From: Patescibacteria group bacterium UBA6489
GTDB lineage: Bacteria; Patescibacteriota; Gracilibacteria; BD1-5; UBA6164
Direction: 5' to 3'
Assembly: GCA_002435385.1 (NCBI GenBank)
Contig: DJMN01000060.1
Span: forward strand, 39,225-103,224
DNA length: 64,000 nt
Shown here: positions 34,729 through 45,128 of the stretch, one piece after another
Numbering within the stretch: the first letter of the stretch is position 1
Layout: each line of letters starts with the position of its first letter
Notes under the pieces: model-generated
The model's input: the letters and a program-made list of their open reading frames with translations, nothing else
What the model was told of the DNA's origin: nothing
Database searches by the model: none
Made by a program: the position numbers and the translations under genes

Positions 34729-34950
34729 ATGGTAAATAGACATAAGGAAGTATGATACGAAGAAGGAAAAAAACAATGAAATGCATATAATGCAACAGAT
34801 GAGATTAGATGAAAATTTAGAGAGAGAACAATAAGAGCACAAAGACAATCTTTAGAACTATTAAGAAATATTTCTGGAGACAAACCAGCACCTTGAGATG
34901 AAGGAACAATGGCAGTTAGAGAAGGTTTTCTTGATGCAACAGAAGACTAA
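34729..34950 (+). CDS. Small hypothetical protein with following terminator
   Basis: A 73-residue charged protein (MVNRHKEVGYEEGKKQGNAY, then DEIRGKFRERTIRAQRQSL). It is Arg/Lys/Glu-rich and predicted helical, with no signal or membrane segment. Three in-frame TGA codons fall where glycine is plausible (EVGYEEG, KQGNAY, IRGKF, PGDEG). A strong hairpin terminator follows the stop by about 10 bases and a TTGACT box sits near 34650, so it looks like an independent small transcription unit. Family unknown. Confidence 0.6.
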
Positions 34951-34960
34951 AAAAAAACTA

Positions 34961-34997
34961 AAAAATAAAACACAATTAAATTGTGTTTTATTTTTTT
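34961..34997. terminator. Bidirectional terminator
   Basis: AAATAAAACACAA and TTGTGTTTTATTT arms around a TTAAA loop, flanked by an A run and a T run. It lies between convergent genes 34729-34950 (+) and 35013-35345 (-). Confidence 0.85.
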
Positions 34998-35012
34998 CAT
35001 TCATTCACTTAA

Positions 35013-35345
35013 CTAATCAATATCCACCCAAACTTTTTTCTCACTCCCATAAAAATACCTCCCATAAGGATAAAAATAAGTATAACTCAATGAATACCCC
35101 CCTCTCTCCTCATCATAAAAATACTTATAATTACAATCCATCAAAGAAGAATAATGAATAGGAACCTTATTATAATACTCAGGAACCAAATCACTCAATT
35201 TCTCAGGATAATTTCCATTCTCCTGCTTATACAATTCTATATTTTCTATAATACCATCTGCCTTCGTCCTCGTATAATCTAAAGTACAACTACTAACCAA
35301 ACAATAAGTAATAAAAATTATCAAAACAAGAAAAACACTTTTCAT
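35013..35345 (-). CDS. Small lipoprotein with pseudopilin-tail-like domain
   Basis: A 110-residue lipoprotein. The signal peptide ends at LVSSC with C20 as the likely lipidated residue when starting at MKSVFLV; an upstream in-frame ATG would add only three residues. The mature part reads ADGIIENIELYKQENGNYP followed by EKLSDLVPEYYNK, which closely resembles the globular part of type II secretion pseudopilins (GspG-like), here without the N-terminal methylation motif. The end is Tyr-rich (YSLSYTYFYPYGRYFYGS). Function unknown. It lies downstream of ychF on the same strand. Confidence 0.7.
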   Translation of the reverse strand: MKSVFLVLIIFITYCLVSSCTLDYTRTKADGIIENIELYKQENGNYPEKLSDLVPEYYNKVPIHYSSLMDCNYKYFYDEERGGYSLSYTYFYPYGRYFYGSEKKVWVDID

Positions 35346-35416
35346 AAAAAACAAATAAACAATAATACCATTTTCATCCCCTTCCCCCTATAGGAGAATA
35401 ACTAGGAGAAACTTCC

Positions 35417-36502
35417 CTACTTACTAAACTTAAACAACATAACATCTCAATCCCTTACAACATAATCCTTTCATTCTAACCTAACTTTACCATTCTCTCT
35501 TGCTCTACTCCATCATCAAAACTCTACTAAATCATCCCAAGCAACAACATCAGCCTTTATAAACCCCTTTTCAAAATCAGTATGAATAACTCAAGCAGCC
35601 TGTGGTGCTGTAGCTCATTTTTTTATAGTCCAAGCCCTAACCTCTTTTTCTCAAGCAGTAAAATAATACTCAAGCCCTAAAGCATCATAAGAAGTCTTAA
35701 TCAAATTATCTAAACTAGCCCAACTAAGCCCCATATCTTCAAGAAATTCTCTCTTTTCTTCTTGAGTCATCTCTATCATATCTTCTTCTAACTTAGCAGA
35801 AACAGCAACAGCCCTTACATTATCATTATCTATTCAAATAATTTTCTTAAGCTCCTCCTCAGAAGTTCAAATCATTTCCTCTGAAACATTACAAGCATAA
35901 ACAAATTTTTTATTTGTAAGTAAATGTAAATCATATACATATTCTAATTCGTCTTCATCCAGTCCCATATCACTAACCAAAACTCAAGTATTCAAATTTT
36001 CTAACACTTTTTTATATGTATCTACAGCCTTTGCAATCTCTTTATCTGATCTGGCCTTTTTTCAATCTTTTATAATTCTCTTTTCAACAGTCTCTATATC
36101 AGCCAAAATAAGTTCAGAGTTTATAACCTCTATATCCACCTTAGGATCAACCTTCCCATCTACATGAATTATATTATTATCCTCAAATAACCTAACAACT
36201 TGAAGAATAGCATCAACTTCTCTAATATTAGCTAAGAATTTATTACCAAGACCTTCTCACTTACTAGCTCAAGCAACAATTCAAGCAATATCAGTAAACT
36301 CACAAGTCGCAGGAATAATTTTTTGTCACTTAACTGCTTCCCTTATTTTTTCTAACCTCTCGTCATTTACATTAACTATTCAAACATTTGGCTCAATGGT
36401 ACAAAACGGAAAATTCTGTGCATCAGCACTATAATTCTTAGTCAAAGCATTAAACAAAGTTGATTTTCCAACATTAGGCAATCACACGATTCAAATTTTC
36501 AT
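35417..36502 (-). CDS. ychF: Redox-regulated ATPase/GTP-binding protein YchF
   Basis: Obg-family P-loop protein of 361 residues. G1 is GLPNVGKST at residues 7-15, then FPFCTIEPNVGIV, FTDIAGIVAGASKGEGLGNK (G3 region), an FVYACNVSEE segment replacing canonical NKxD, as usual in YchF, and a C-terminal TGS domain with FFTAGEKEVRAWTIKKGATA and VRDGDVMLFKF. It binds ATP preferentially and associates with ribosomes. The motif order and length are standard. The 174-base gap upstream is filled with palindromic repeats. Confidence 0.95.
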
Positions 36503-36579
36503 AAACTCTAATTTTATTAAAATAATTATTTTTTTATTATTTAGTATTTTTTAATACTCCTCCTACTCGTACCTTGTTT

Positions 36580-36679
36580 TCCCCTCCTTAGCAAGGAGGG
36601 GGCTAGGAGGTGGTTTTTCAAAATCTAACTCCAATTTTTCTTCCTCTCCAGAAAGGGGAAGAATTAAGGGATGGGTTTA
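36580..36679. repeat. Dispersed palindromic repeats (two units)
   Basis: One CCCTCCTTAGCAAGGAGGG unit with GGCTAGGAGGTGG, and a second CTCTCCAGAAAGGGGAAG unit with GATGGGTTTA that supplies the stop codon (36677-36679) of the 69-residue gene. Confidence 0.8.
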
Positions 36680-36886
36680 ATAATGATCATAAAATATCTT
36701 ATTATCAACCTCCTTTACAGATTTTTTCACTTCCTTATCAAAAAGATGAAGTTTCTCTGAAATAAAATCTGTTCCTATATAATCCTCAAACTCCTTAAAT
36801 TGCTTAGGAAACAAATCAGCAAAACTCAAAAGCATAGCGATAACAAGAAAAAGACCAAAAGCTATTATCAATACTCTTTTTAACAT
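36677..36886 (-). CDS. Small single-span membrane protein
   Basis: A 69-residue protein with one N-terminal hydrophobic helix (LIIAFGLFLVIAMLLSFAD) followed by a charged tail (FISEKLHLFDKEVKKSVKEVD). It contains no TGA codon. It lies between valS and ychF on the minus strand, embedded in repeat clusters on both sides, and its stop is provided by a repeat. Coding reality is supported by the signal-anchor pattern only; family unknown. Confidence 0.5.
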   Translation of the reverse strand: MLKRVLIIAFGLFLVIAMLLSFADLFPKQFKEFEDYIGTDFISEKLHLFDKEVKKSVKEVDNKIFYDHY

Positions 36887-36910
36887 ATATTTTTACTTAA
36901 TAATTAACTA

Positions 36911-37092
36911 TCCCCCCCAACTCGTTCCTCACTTCCCCCTCAATTGAGGGGATTAAGGGGGAGCTTTATTTTATTATATTCCAATTTCCTTCCCCCTCCT
37001 TAGCAAGGAGGGGGTTAGAGGATGGTTTTTTAAAATCTAACTCCAATTTTTCTCACTCTCCAGAAAGGGGAGGGATTAAGGGAGGGGGCTTA
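36911..37092. repeat. Cluster of three palindromic repeats downstream of valS
   Basis: Three units in a row: CCCCTCAATTGAGGGG with flanks, CCCTCCTTAGCAAGGAGGG with GGTTAGAGGATGG, and CTCTCCAGAAAGGGGAGGG with TTAAGGGAGGGGG. The valS stop (37095-37097) comes immediately after. Confidence 0.85.
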
Positions 37093-37094
37093 TT

Positions 37095-39797
37095 CTAAAT
37101 AAACTTACCTATCTTCTCTTCCAATTTCGCTAACTTATCTCTAGCTTGTTTAGCCTTTTCCATTTCAGCCACTACAAGTTGCTTAGGAGCCTTAGTTATA
37201 AAATTTTCATTTAACAACTTTTTGTCAATTATCTCTATATACTCTTTAGTATCCCTTATCTGTTCCTTTAACCTAGCAACTTCTTTTTCGACATCTAAAG
37301 CATTAGAAGTATCAACATAAACTTCAATTCAAGACTTAATTATACCATAAGCTACATTAGAATCAGTAATTTTCTTTCAAACTATCTTAGTATCTTCAGA
37401 TTTAACTATTCAACTAATTATATCCAAAACACCCTCTATAACCTCAGCATTTTTATTCTTAGCATAAATACTAAGCTTTATAGTTTTATTTGGCATTACA
37501 TTATTATCCGCTCTTAATTTCCTTACCTCTTTTATAAGACTAATGATAAGCTCCTTATCCCTTTCTATTCATTTATCTCTAGGTACTCTTACATTTGGCC
37601 AAGTAGAAGAAATTAAACTTCATTCAAATCATAATTTATCATAAATTTCCTCAGTTATAAATGGAATATAAGGATGCCAAAACTTAAGTAAACTATTCAA
37701 AACATAAACTATAACCTCTTTCCCAAATTTTGAAGTCTCTTTAGTAAGCTTAAACTCTTCTATATAATAATCACAAAATTCATTCTTAGTAAATGTATAC
37801 AACTCTTGACCAGCCTCAGAGAAAGTATAATCCTCCATAGAATTAGTAACAAGCTCTGATAAATAGTTTAACCTAGAAAGAATCCATTTTTCATGAAACA
37901 TTAAATCTTTATAATTCTTTACTAACTTAGATTCAAGAACGCTTACCATATCCTCCCCTTTATTTAAGGGGGAGTTAGAGGGGGTTATATCCTTTAAATC
38001 TCATATAGACATATGAACAAATCTAGAAGCATTCCAGATTTTATTCATAAACATCTTATTATTCTCTATATTTTGTTCATCTAATTTCAAATCATTTCAA
38101 GGAGTATTTCAAATAGTTAAAGTCAATCTAAGTGCATCAGTACCATACTTTTCTATCATCTCTAATGGATCTATACCATTTCATAAACTCTTACTCATCT
38201 TCCTACCAAATTTATCTTTGATAAGACCATGAAGATAAATAGTTTTAAATGGAGTTTGGTCAGTAAACTCATATCAAAATAAAAGCATTCTAATAACCCA
38301 AAAGAAAATTATATCGTGCCCAGTTTCAAGCATTTCAGCAGGATAAAATTTCTCAAATAAATCTGGTTGTTCCCCTCCCCACATATCATAATCAAGTGTA
38401 GAAAAAGGCCACAAAGCACTTGAAAACCAAGTATCAAGAACATCAGGATCTCTTGTATAATCCTTATTATTACTCATATTCTCCTCAGTTACAAGCATCT
38501 CACCAGTTTCATTATGATAATAAACAGGTATTTGATGCCCCCACCAAAGCTGACGAGAAATACACCAATCTCTTAAATTAAAGATCCAATCCTCAAATAT
38601 TTTATTAAACCTTTTCGGAATTATTTCAAAATCTTTACTTCTATATCATTTTATAACCTTTTTAGCAATAGGTTTTACATCAACAAACCACTGTTTTGAA
38701 ACAATAGTCTCAACTTTACATCAAGTTCTTTCACAATAACCAACTTTTGAAACATGATCCTCAGTCTTCAATAAATTTCATTTTGATTTAAGTAATGCAA
38801 CTATATTTTTTCTAGCTGTCATAAAATCCTGTCACTCAAAAATTCAAGCAACTTTCGTCATTCTACCATCTTTTCAAAGAACTACCATATCCAAAGGCAA
38901 ATCATGTCTTTTAGCAACTTCAAAATCATTTGGATCATGAGCAGGAGTTATTTTCACAGCTCAAGTTCCAAACTCCATATCAACCATCTCATCAGCAACA
39001 AGTGGAATCTCCTTATTTACTATAGGAAGTATAAGTTTTTTTCCAGCTTTAAGTATTTTTCTATACCTTTTATCCTTAGGATGAACAGCAACTGCAACAT
39101 CTCAAAGCATAGTTTCAGGTCTAGTTGTAGCAACAACTACCTCATTATCACTTCCAGAAACAAAATAAGTTATATAATATAAATGTCCAGGTTCTTCTTT
39201 ATAAACAACCTCTTGATCAGATAAAACAGTATGAAGAGCAGGAGAATAATTTACCATATATTCTCACTTATATATAAGTCCTTTATTATACAAATCAACA
39301 AAAGCTGCATTTACTCTCTTATTTAACCCATCATCTAAAGTAAATCTCTCTTTACTCCAATCACAACTAGCTCACATTTTTCTAATCTGACTTGTAATCA
39401 CATTACCATACTCTTCTTTCCAATCCCAAGCCTCTTGTAAAAATTTTTCTCTTCACAAATCAAATTTAGTTTTTCACTCTAACGCTAATTTTTTTTCAAC
39501 TACAGTTTGTGTTGAAATACCAGCATGGTCAACTCAAGGTAACCGTAAAGTAGAATCTCATTTCATTCTATGATACCTAGTCATTATATCTTGCAAAGCA
39601 ATAAATATAGAGTGACCAAGATGTAATTTACCAGTTACATTTGGAGGTGGCATAGGTATATAAAATTTATCTCAAGTTTTGTTTTCTACTGGTTTAAATT
39701 TTCATTCTTTTTCCCAATAATTATAAATTCTTTCTTCAAATCCTTTAGGATCATATTTCTTTTGAAATTTATCTTTATTCATTTCATTTTTAGCCAT
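37095..39797 (-). CDS. valS: Valyl-tRNA synthetase, with in-frame repeat insertion
   Basis: Class I aminoacyl-tRNA synthetase of 900 residues. The HIGH motif appears as HLGH at residues 59-62 after PMPPPNVTGK, the editing-domain and ISRQLWWGHQIPVYY-type block precede RDPDVLDTWFSSALWPFSTL, and KMSKS stands near residue 532 within GRKMSKSLGNGIDPL. The C-terminal coiled arm ends in AKLEEKIGKFI. In the anticodon-binding region a stretch DITPSNSPLNKGEDM is encoded by a palindromic repeat (37948-37990), an unusual insertion that keeps frame. UGA encodes glycines in LPGVDHAG and SLGNG. Confidence 0.95.
37948..37990. repeat. Palindromic repeat inserted in frame in valS
   Basis: CCTCCCCTTTATTTAAGGGG followed by GAGTTAGAGGGGGTTATATCC, a member of the family found between genes elsewhere, translated as part of ValRS. 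Confidence 0.75.
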
Positions 39798-39827
39798 ATT
39801 TTTAAATTTTTATATTTTAAAGTTGTT

Positions 39828-40115
39828 TTATTTATTATTTTTTTTACTTACAAGATAAAATCAAGTAAATACAAATAATGGTAAAAAATTAATTATTATG
39901 TTTCTTATTAAAAATTTAATATTACCTCAAGGTCAATAATAAACCTTAATTGATTGCAATGGTAAGTATAATCTTTCATGAACTCAATACAATCCACAGC
40001 ATCTAGATTCTTCTATTATTTCATATTCATTTACAAAACCGATAATCAACACAAAAAATAAATATAATAAGAAAATTATATTTATAACTAATCTGACTCG
40101 TCTTGAAAAAAACAT
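39828..40115 (-). CDS. Hypothetical two-span membrane protein
   Basis: A 95-residue protein with an N-terminal helix (VINIIFLLYLFFVLIIGFV) and a C-terminal helix (IIINFLPLFVFTGFYLVSK) around a loop with two adjacent cysteines (EESRCCGLYGVHERLYLPL). Two TGA codons read as glycine in YYGPGGN. It lies 31 bases upstream of valS on the same strand, so it may be cotranscribed. No family recognised. Confidence 0.6.
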
Positions 40116-40136
40116 CCAAATAACTATTAAAAAAAT

Positions 40137-40172
40137 AAGGTCTTGTTTTATTATATAAACAAGACTTTATTT
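40137..40172 (-). terminator. Terminator after the 52-residue gene
   Basis: AAGTCTTGTTT-type arms pair around an AT-rich loop; on the minus strand the hairpin is followed by TTATTTTTTT. Confidence 0.6.
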
Positions 40173-40210
40173 TCAAAATTTGTTTTAACTATTTTCTAAA
40201 CCACTTTTTT

Positions 40211-40369
40211 TTATCTACCAACAGCTAACTTTATAAATAAAGAATATTCTGTAATTTCAGGAGCACTCTTATAAAGTTCTAGACTTGAATAAGCAGAAGC
40301 CCTAACTACACTAAAAGTTAAACACAAAGCAAAAACAATAAAAATATACATATTTAACCTTTTTTTCAT
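40211..40369 (-). CDS. Small secreted protein
   Basis: A 52-residue product with a classical signal peptide: MKKRLNMYIFIVFALCLTFS followed by VVRASAYSS, where cleavage after ASA is likely. The mature peptide would be only about 25 residues (SSLELYKSAPEITEYSLFIK). No TGA codon occurs. A terminator follows on the same strand. Secreted micro-peptides of this kind are hard to verify; function unknown. Confidence 0.5.
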   Translation of the reverse strand: MKKRLNMYIFIVFALCLTFSVVRASAYSSLELYKSAPEITEYSLFIKLAVGR

Positions 40370-40492
40370 AATGATAACTTTAATAAATAACTAAGTAAAT
40401 TTTATCATATATAAATAAACTTTGCAAAATTATATTAATAATATATAAGACAACTATTATCCTCTCATTTTATCTTAATTTAATTAAGACTT

Positions 40493-40996
40493 TTAAACTT
40501 CTAAAACATTTTTAACTAAATTTTTATTATCAAATGAAAATTTAGAATTCTCCAAATATCTAATAAGAGCATAAAAAATACTCCACTTATTATTTCCCTC
40601 ATATAAAAAACAATTTCCAGTATTCCTTATAGGATCAAATTCCTTCAAAATAGAAGACATATGATTATTCTTGGAAGTTATAGGAATAATTCCCTCATTC
40701 ATATAATCTCATAGACTTGAAATATCATCATCACACAATATAAAATCAAATCCAACACTCATTTCTCTTTTTATTTGTTCTTTTAAACAGACATTTTTAA
40801 AAGTCTTTAATTTAAAATCTGTAACTACCACGAAATTAGCATCTAAACTTCATAAAGCATCTACAAAGTCAACCAATAAATCCTTATCATTAAGAACAAC
40901 CAATCAATTTAACTTATTCTTTCTCGGAAAATCATATTCCTCCTTTATAAGTTTAGAATATTTCTTTTTTTCCTTCATTAATTGTGAAAAACCCAT
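40493..40996 (-). CDS. Orphan protein resembling the C-terminal part of a GT5 glycogen synthase
   Basis: A 167-residue protein without signal or membrane segment. The second half reads FILCDDDISSLGDYMNEG, IIPITSKNNHMSSILKEFDP, IRNTGNCFLYEGNNKWSIFY and ALIRYLENSKF. The order 'good place to be seen - GIIPI - D/NTGNGFxF - W/F xAL RAL' mirrors the last ~100 residues of bacterial glycogen/starch synthases, but the ADP-glucose-binding catalytic residues are absent. It may be a degenerate, non-catalytic derivative. The first half (LVVLNDKDLLVDFVDALGSL) looks like a Rossmann half-domain. Inference from memory of the GT5 pattern. Confidence 0.5.
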
Positions 40997-41105
40997 AAAT
41001 TATTTGTAATAAAAATATTTATGAGTATATACTAACACAATAAATAAGATAATTCCAAATAATTAAATTGACAAAAGAAGAGTAAATATATTTAATATCA
41101 AAAAT

Positions 41106-42128
41106 ATGAAAAACTACTGGAAAGAACAAACAAAAAAATGAAAAATGTGCTTCCTTGCTCCCATGGACTGATATTGAGACAGTGCCTACAGACAAACCAT
41201 AAAAAAAGTAGCCCCACACATTCAAGCAATAACAGAATTTTACAGTGCAGACTGACTAGTACACTCAAGATTCCTAGCAAAAGAGGTACTACCACACTCA
41301 AACATAGAAAATCCCCTAACTATACAAATATTCTGAAAAGAACCAGAAATGTTTGCAAAAGCAGCAAAAATCATAGAAAATTATGATTACATATGAATAG
41401 ACATAAATATGTGATGTCCAGCCAGAAAAGTTGTTAGAAGCTGACATTGAAGCAGTCTAATGATAAACACAGACACAGCATTTGAAATAGTAAAACAATT
41501 AAACGAAACATCAAAACTACCAATAAGCGTAAAAACTAGAATCGGATATGAAAACAGTGAAGATTTAATCAAATTCGCCAAATGACTTGAAAAGGCTTGA
41601 TGCTCTATGCTCACAGTCCATGGAAGAACTACAATTCAAGCATATAGTTGATTTGCAAATTGGGAACCAATATATGAACTAAAAAAACATCTAAATATAC
41701 CAGTTATATGAAACTGAGATATACAAAACTTTTCAGATGGAATGAAAAAAGTGAAAAATTTAGATGGATTTATGATTTGAAGAGCAAGCTTTTGAAATCC
41801 ATGGTGTTTTATGGATGAATCAAATGATAAAATCTGAAAAAAAGAAAACTGGAAAAATTGAGTTTATTATCCAAATTTATTTGAAATACTAGAAATGATG
41901 GAATTTCATGCAACAAAATTAGTTGAAACAAAATGAGATAAAGTGTGAAGTCTAGAAATAAGAAAACACTTAGTTCAATATATGAAAAACTTCCCTTGAG
42001 TAAAAGCTTATAGAAAAAGATTAGTAACAACAGAAAATCTAGAAAATTCTATAAATATCATAAATGAAATAAGAGAAAACTTTAATGACTCTTTAGATAA
42101 AAGACCTTGATTGGGAGAAATTGAATAA
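41106..42128 (+). CDS. tRNA-dihydrouridine synthase
   Basis: FMN-dependent Dus of 340 residues that reduces uridines in the tRNA D-loop. Features in order: FLAPMDGYGDSAYRQTIKK at the N-terminus, EFYSADGLVH, IQIFGKEPEMF, the catalytic Cys near residue 104 in INMGCPARKV, then ISVKTRIGYE, LTVHGRTTIQ, IPVIGNGDIQ and GFMIGRASFGNPW. These are the DusA/B/C signature segments, closest to the DusB type by the GNGDI and GRA.GNPW blocks. Several conserved glycines (GCPA, GNGD) are TGA-coded. It stands alone on the plus strand and is followed by a GC-rich hairpin. Confidence 0.94.
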
Positions 42129-42152
42129 AAATTCATCATCTGTAAACACAAT

Positions 42153-42177
42153 AAACCGTCCGCATTGCGGACGGTTT
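42153..42177. terminator. GC-rich hairpin after dus
   Basis: Perfect AAACCGTCCGC/GCGGACGGTTT stem with an ATT loop, 25 bases after the dus stop. The T tract on the plus strand is weak, so termination efficiency is uncertain. Confidence 0.6.
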
Positions 42178-42206
42178 ATAAAGTCATCATAACTTTCCTC
42201 TTTTTT

Positions 42207-42329
42207 TTATTCACCGATAGCTCGGTGAATTTCTATATCCCTACTGCTAGAGGATATCTTGACATCTTTCATACAATAGAGTGCAAACACTATAGCCAAA
42301 ACAACTAATATAACTGTTCCTGTATTCAT
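42207..42329 (-). CDS. Putative 40-residue membrane microprotein
   Basis: Starts at an ATG preceded by a strong GGGGGAATA-type ribosome binding site on the minus strand. It encodes one hydrophobic helix (TVILVVLAIVFALYC) and a short polar tail (MKDVKISSSSRDIEIHRAIG). A perfect palindrome (ATTCACCGATAGCTCGGTGAAT) overlaps its last codons. The coding call rests on the ribosome binding site and the membrane helix; it has no TGA codon and could be chance. Confidence 0.4.
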   Translation of the reverse strand: MNTGTVILVVLAIVFALYCMKDVKISSSSRDIEIHRAIGE

Positions 42330-42677
42330 TATTCCCCCTTTCCCTATCACAGGGATTTTAAAAATATCTTTAAAGATTTTGTTTTTATTTTATCCTGATA
42401 TTTTACTTAACTATTTTTCGAAGTCAAGAAAAATAAACCTTGTTTTTTCCTTTTACAAAAAGAAAAACTAAAGTTCACAAACAATCCTTGACTATATTAT
42501 TTAAAAGAGTAAAATATTAGATTTAAAATAAGTCAAATAAAAATTCAAAAAATACTATGCTTTCCATTATTAAACTCAAATTAGAGCCATTTCTAGAATT
42601 TCAAAGCCCCTTATAAAAATAATAAATACAAAAAAGTAGAGTATAAACCTACTCTACTTTAAAAATCACTCAAACCA
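42330..42677. other. AT-rich intergenic stretch
   Basis: No gene seen. It holds the upstream region of the microprotein gene and, at its end, a terminator for the 3D-domain gene (42630-42660). Confidence 0.5.
42630..42660 (-). terminator. Terminator of the 3D-domain gene
   Basis: AGTAGAGTA/TACTCTACT stem with a six-base loop; on the minus strand it is followed by TTTTTTG. Confidence 0.75.
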
Positions 42678-44204
42678 CTATCCCATATTCTGATTATCAG
42701 CTACCTCTCCCTTATCTTCATCTAACATTCATTTTTCTTTCATCTTCTCCTTTAATAAAAACTCAGCTATAGAGTCCTTAAACTGCCCCCTAGTTTTTGG
42801 TCAAAAAACTCAAGCTCACATCTCATCACGAGAAGAAATTACACTATTTTCTAATTGAAACTTAACAATTGATTCTTTAGTTATATTACCGAAAAAGGCT
42901 GTATCTTCATAATCAAAGTATCAAAGTTTTTTTAATAAAACCTGCAATTCCCTAACTCTATCAGAAGACTCTCAAAATCTAGGTTGTCATAAATTCTCTA
43001 CAATCTCCTCTGATTCCTTATAAGACAACTCTTTCAATTTCCTTATTTCATCTTCTACACTAACATAAGCAACAAGCTTCTCCTCAGAAACATAATCCTG
43101 TTTTTCCTCTTCAATACTTCTTCCATTTTTTATCAAAAACAATCAATAATCTTTTTTTAGACTACTCCTAGTTTGAGGTCAAAAATTCCCTGATCATAAA
43201 TCGCTAGAATCACTTATAACCCTTCTAGCTAACTGATACATAAGTACAGTCCCCTCAACACTATTATAATTTCAATCTATTTTTCACCTATACAAAGACA
43301 TTTCCTTAAGAATTTCTTGTAATAATTTTACATTATCAGTTCATTCAAGAACATTTGCAAATAATATTTTTTCCCTATCACTTAGAACATCTTCAATATC
43401 TTCCGATATATCGTTTTCAGATAATAAATTATCATCTAAATCTCATTTTACATAAACTTCTCTAAATTTCTTTCTTGTCTTCACTCACCAATAACCAGCT
43501 CAATAAGTATTCTCATCTTTTACAATTCAATACTCCAACTGAAAATCCAAAACTATATCATAAATTTTTGAATAATTTCAATCAACCTTACCATTATACA
43601 CTCATACATCCTTTAAAAATGTCTGCAACTCTTTTATATCACTAACACTAGAATCATCTCAAATTCATTTAGCAAAAACACCAGACAAATTTTCTAAATT
43701 TTTAGTAACCCAATCAGGTGCTGGAATCTCATCATGATTTATACTAACCTCCTCTCAACTAGAAACAACTTTTCACTTTACAACTCTTTTTCACCAATAA
43801 AGAGCTCTCTTTAATCACTCATCACCATATCAAACCCAAAGATCTATTCTATCATACTCATATCATCTCTTTCAGCTTTCAACAATAGCTCCTCCTCTAT
43901 CCTCAACACTACCAACTCAAAGTCACTCCAAATAAATCTTTGTTCCAAAATTATACTTCGTAGGAGCAGCAAGCATTCAAGAAAAAACAGGTTTTCCAGA
44001 AGCTCATTTAATTCACTCTCAATTTAAAACCTTTTCAGAATAATAATCTCAAGTTAAGTAATTATCTTGATTAGGAAGTGGAGAATAATAAGCTGTAACA
44101 ATAAAACTAGTCTCTTCTCATACAATATCATCAGCTAAAACAATCCTAAAAGTAGACGATAACATAACCGTCAAAATCAAACCAATACTTAAAAACTTTT
44201 TCAT
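42678..44204 (-). CDS. Secreted 3D-domain protein with peptidoglycan-binding repeats
   Basis: A 508-residue exported protein. A signal peptide (KFLSIGLILTVMLSSTFRIV) ends near ALADD. The first domain has FIVTAYYSPLPNQDNYLTGD, LAAPTKYNFGTKIYLEGLG, VEDRGGAIV and DRIDLWVGYGDEGLKRAL, the '3D' domain of RlpA/MltA double-psi-barrel type with its conserved aspartates. Three peptidoglycan-binding (PGB_1-like) modules follow (IKELQTFLKDVGVYNGKVDG, VKLLQEILKEMSLYRGKIDG, VRELQVLLKKLGYFD). It is a likely wall lytic or wall-remodelling enzyme. A paralogue with the same order is at 56788-58074. Confidence 0.85.
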
Positions 44205-44391
44205 TGTAAAATGTATTTATAAAATATTTACTGACACTAGTCAATACAATAATACAATAAAAAATAATATATGGCAAGTATTTGAAACTTTTTTACAAAA
44301 AATAACACTTTTACAACTTGTTACTATAAAAAAAATAAATATAATCCTACATAATCAAATTATTTATATTACTTTCAGCCTAATAAATGTA

Positions 44392-44435
44392 GCCTCTTTC
44401 TCCTGAGAAGGAGAGAGAATTTAGAGAGAGGTTTA
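44392..44435. repeat. Dispersed palindromic repeat
   Basis: CCTCTTTCTCCTGAGAAGGAG followed by AGAGAATTTAGAGAGAGG, just before rlmE. The closest match is at 51042-51088. Confidence 0.8.
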
Positions 44436-44446
44436 ACTAAAAAAAA

Positions 44447-45121
44447 ATGAGAAAATCCAAATTCCAAAACAAAAAACATAATAACCAACCAATAAATAGA
44501 CAAAAAAAAGCCAAAAAACCAAAACCATATACCATGCACGATGACTACTTTTTAAAAGCTAAAAAAGAATGATATAGAGCAAGGTCTGTCTATAAACTCA
44601 TAGAAATACAAGAAAACTTCTGAATAATAAAACAAAATATGAACATTTGTGATATATGAGCAGCACCATGAAGTTTTATACAATACACAAAAAAAATTAT
44701 AAAAGACACATGACAAATAGTTTGAGTAGACCTAAAACCAATAGATAAATACTCTCAACCAAACATAAACACAATTGTTCACAGCATCTTTGAATTTGAT
44801 ACCCTAAAAAAAGAAGTAGAAAAATACATCTGAGAATGAAACCAATTTGATTTAATCCTATCAGACATAGCACCAAACACAACATGAAGAAGAGATATTG
44901 ATCAATATGCATCTGTTGAACTAAATATAAGTATACTAGAATTCAGTGATATATTCCTAAAAAAATGATGAAACCTACTATTAAAAGTATTTAAATGAGA
45001 AGATTTTTGAGATTTAACAAAAGAGGTAAAAAAAAGATTTGAAAGATTTACAGAATATAAACCAAAAGCCTGCAGAGACAGAAGCTTTGAAGAATATGTA
45101 ATTTGTTTTAATAAAAAGTAA
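44447..45121 (+). CDS. rlmE: 23S rRNA 2'-O-ribose methyltransferase
   Basis: FtsJ/RrmJ-type methyltransferase of 224 residues that modifies U2552 of 23S rRNA in E. coli. A basic N-terminal tail precedes DYFLKAKKEGYRARSVYKL with the first catalytic Lys, the SAM motif ICDIGAAPGSFIQYT, GVDLKPID, LILSDIAPNTTG with the Asp, GGNLLLKVFKGED with the second Lys, and KPKACRDRSFEEYVICF with the Glu. All K-D-K-E residues are present. It starts a two-gene plus-strand unit with the following membrane protein (7-base gap). Confidence 0.93.
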
Positions 45122-45128
45122 TATTATC

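Noticed and set aside
34898..35161. Plus-strand open frame across the terminator and antisense to the lipoprotein gene
   Set aside because: It crosses a strong terminator and runs antisense to a gene with a clear lipoprotein signal; Lys/Asn/Ser-rich composition only.
41098..41301. Minus-strand hydrophobic open frames within dus
   Set aside because: Antisense shadows of the dihydrouridine synthase gene, whose plus-strand motifs are unambiguous.
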